The translations under genes and the position numbers were made by a program. The notes below the pieces were generated by a model. That model did no database searches. It worked only from the letters and a program-made list of their open reading frames with translations, and was not told where the DNA came from. 64,000 nt of DNA from CAVXDP01 sp964562925 (GTDB lineage Archaea > Thermoproteota > Bathyarchaeia > 40CM-2-53-6 > CAVXDP01), in the NCBI GenBank assembly GCA_964562925.1, contig CAZLVF010000004.1, positions 1 to 64,000 on the forward strand, read 5' to 3'. Position 1 is the stretch's first letter; every line of letters starts with the position of its first letter. Below are positions 63,004 through 64,000 of this stretch, piece after piece.

Positions 63004-64000
63004 CTACATTCTTCGCTTGGCTAGTACCGTTGCGATTGGAAGCAGAATTAAACTGCTAAGTAGGAGTATCCCTATGTTGGGAGCTATTGCGTCGATACCA
63101 ACGCCGAGATAGATAATGCGTCTGAGCGCTTCGTTGCCCCAGGTCCAAGGCAGCGACCATGATATCGCACGTCCTCCTGGAGCGAGTAGTATCGGTGACG
63201 AGACTGCGCCTGAGAGTTGAAAAAGCGGAAAGGTCAATGCAATCTCCAAGATCGTCAATGTGGCTGAGCTTCGAATCCTTGATGAGAAGACCAGTCCAAC
63301 GGATAGTGTGAAGATCGCTATTAGGCTGGTAATTAGATAGATCAGGACAAGGCTACCTCTAATGACCAATCCTGAGAGCACGAAGATGACAAGCATGAGT
63401 GTAGTTCGAATAGCGTTTAGTAATACCGTTGAAGCCATCTTTCCCAAGTAGACGGATAGAATATTCACAGGTGTGAGGACTAGACGTGGGAAAGTGCCTC
63501 GTTCACGTTCTCTGCTTATGGCGTTTACTATGTCATCGAAGGCCCCGAGTATTGTGATCATACCCAGAAACCCGGGCAGAATAGGATCACCGCTTGGAGG
63601 CCGACCGGAAACGGATCTAAGGATCAACTCAACCGACGCGGCTTTGATACCTGACAGAGCCCCAGAATAACCGGTTTCAGAAGCCTCACCCAGCATCGCC
63701 TGTATGCTACTACTCAAGGCGGCCTGAACCAAGGAAGGCACCATTATCTTGGAATTGTCTGTTTGCAGAATAACGAATGTCCGTTGATTATTGAGAAGCG
63801 CATCACCGAACCCTCTTGGGATAACAACACCTCCAACGGCAGCGCCTGATTCAACAGCATGGAGAACCTGCTCTTCGGTCTGGACAAATTGAGCCACATG
63901 AATCAGGGGAGAGATTGTTAGCTTGTCCAAGAGGATCTTTGATACAGGTGAACTGTCTAGATCAGCTATCACCACAGGTAGATCGTAGCTAGTCGCTCCG
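63004..64000 (-). CDS. ABC-2 type transporter permease (truncated by window edge)
   Basis: The visible part (at least 332 residues) resembles the permease at 55.6 kb: an external N-terminal domain (LPVVIADLDSSPVSK and GGVVIPRGFGDALL) and five membrane segments, ending in FPLFQLSGAVSSPILLAPGGRAIS. The frame remains open to the end of the window, so the initiation site and first helix are missing; the GTG at 63975 is internal. It converges with the giant secreted protein gene two bases from its stop. The paired ATPase is expected beyond the window. Confidence 0.82.
   Translation of the reverse strand, partial: GATSYDLPVVIADLDSSPVSKILLDKLTISPLIHVAQFVQTEEQVLHAVESGAAVGGVVIPRGFGDALLNNQRTFVILQTDNSKIMVPSLVQAALSSSIQAMLGEASETGYSGALSGIKAASVELILRSVSGRPPSGDPILPGFLGMITILGAFDDIVNAISRERERGTFPRLVLTPVNILSVYLGKMASTVLLNAIRTTLMLVIFVLSGLVIRGSLVLIYLITSLIAIFTLSVGLVFSSRIRSSATLTILEIALTFPLFQLSGAVSSPILLAPGGRAISWSLPWTWGNEALRRIIYLGVGIDAIAPNIGILLLSSLILLPIATVLAKRRM

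Overview
The window comes from an archaeon. Evidence: archaeal/eukaryal-type information genes (aIF2-beta, aIF1A, Rio1 kinase, a Pno1/Krr1-like KH protein, topoisomerase VI A and B, ABCE1, an archaeal MetRS, a Cgi121-like KEOPS subunit), TATA-box promoters close to starts, many TTG/GTG starts, tRNA genes with introns, and tetrahydromethanopterin/F420 enzymes. An uncultured TACK-side lineage such as Bathyarchaeia is my best guess. An Asgard lineage is not excluded, because a full-length ribophorin I homologue is present. No rRNA, CRISPR array, integrase or transposase was seen.

Layout. 0.6-5.2 kb: amide and peptide scavenging (nitrilase-family amidase, C45-type hydrolase, APC permease). 5.2-15 kb: metallophosphoesterase, nucleotidyltransferase-fold protein, prenyl diphosphate synthase, MgtC, a VTT-like membrane protein, a drug-type ABC exporter, the ribophorin I homologue, a left-handed beta-helix transferase and a PRC-barrel protein. 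15-21 kb: two-subunit glycine decarboxylase P protein, a MoaD/SAMP-like modifier, a tRNA methylthiotransferase and a divergent FtsZ. 21.2-26.5 kb: a hydrogen/F420/C1 island with group 4 [NiFe]-hydrogenase small and large subunits and a ferredoxin, facing an FrhB-like F420 protein and a fused MtdB-Mer protein. 26.6-40.7 kb: translation, topology and tRNA-modification genes. 40.8-46.3 kb: AlaX, MFS and APC transporters, and a frameshifted radical SAM gene. 47-49.9 kb: a four-subunit 2-oxoacid:ferredoxin oxidoreductase. 50.4-53.7 kb: coiled-coil protein, RpiA, Pgk and three intron-containing tRNA genes. 54-64 kb: cupin, ECF S component, DUF1893, an ABC-2 exporter and two surface proteins, one with an IPEF-type C-terminal sorting signal, ending in a truncated second ABC-2 permease.

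How it fits together. Glycine cleavage and the KOR-type enzyme yield C1 units, CoA thioesters and reduced ferredoxin. The hydrogenase module and FrhB could exchange electrons between H2, ferredoxin and F420. The MtdB-Mer fusion would carry methenyl-H4MPT to methyl-H4MPT in one polypeptide, which suits a Wood-Ljungdahl or C1-assimilating anaerobe. The strongest unusual observations are two tRNA genes (elongator Met and Pro) that each need three introns removed to fold, the MtdB-Mer fusion beside an apparently membrane-less hydrogenase module, a ribophorin I (OST1) homologue that keeps its lumenal, membrane and cytosolic parts, an FtsZ with a rewritten T7 catalytic loop, and a strongly structured dyad in front of the hydrogenase operon.
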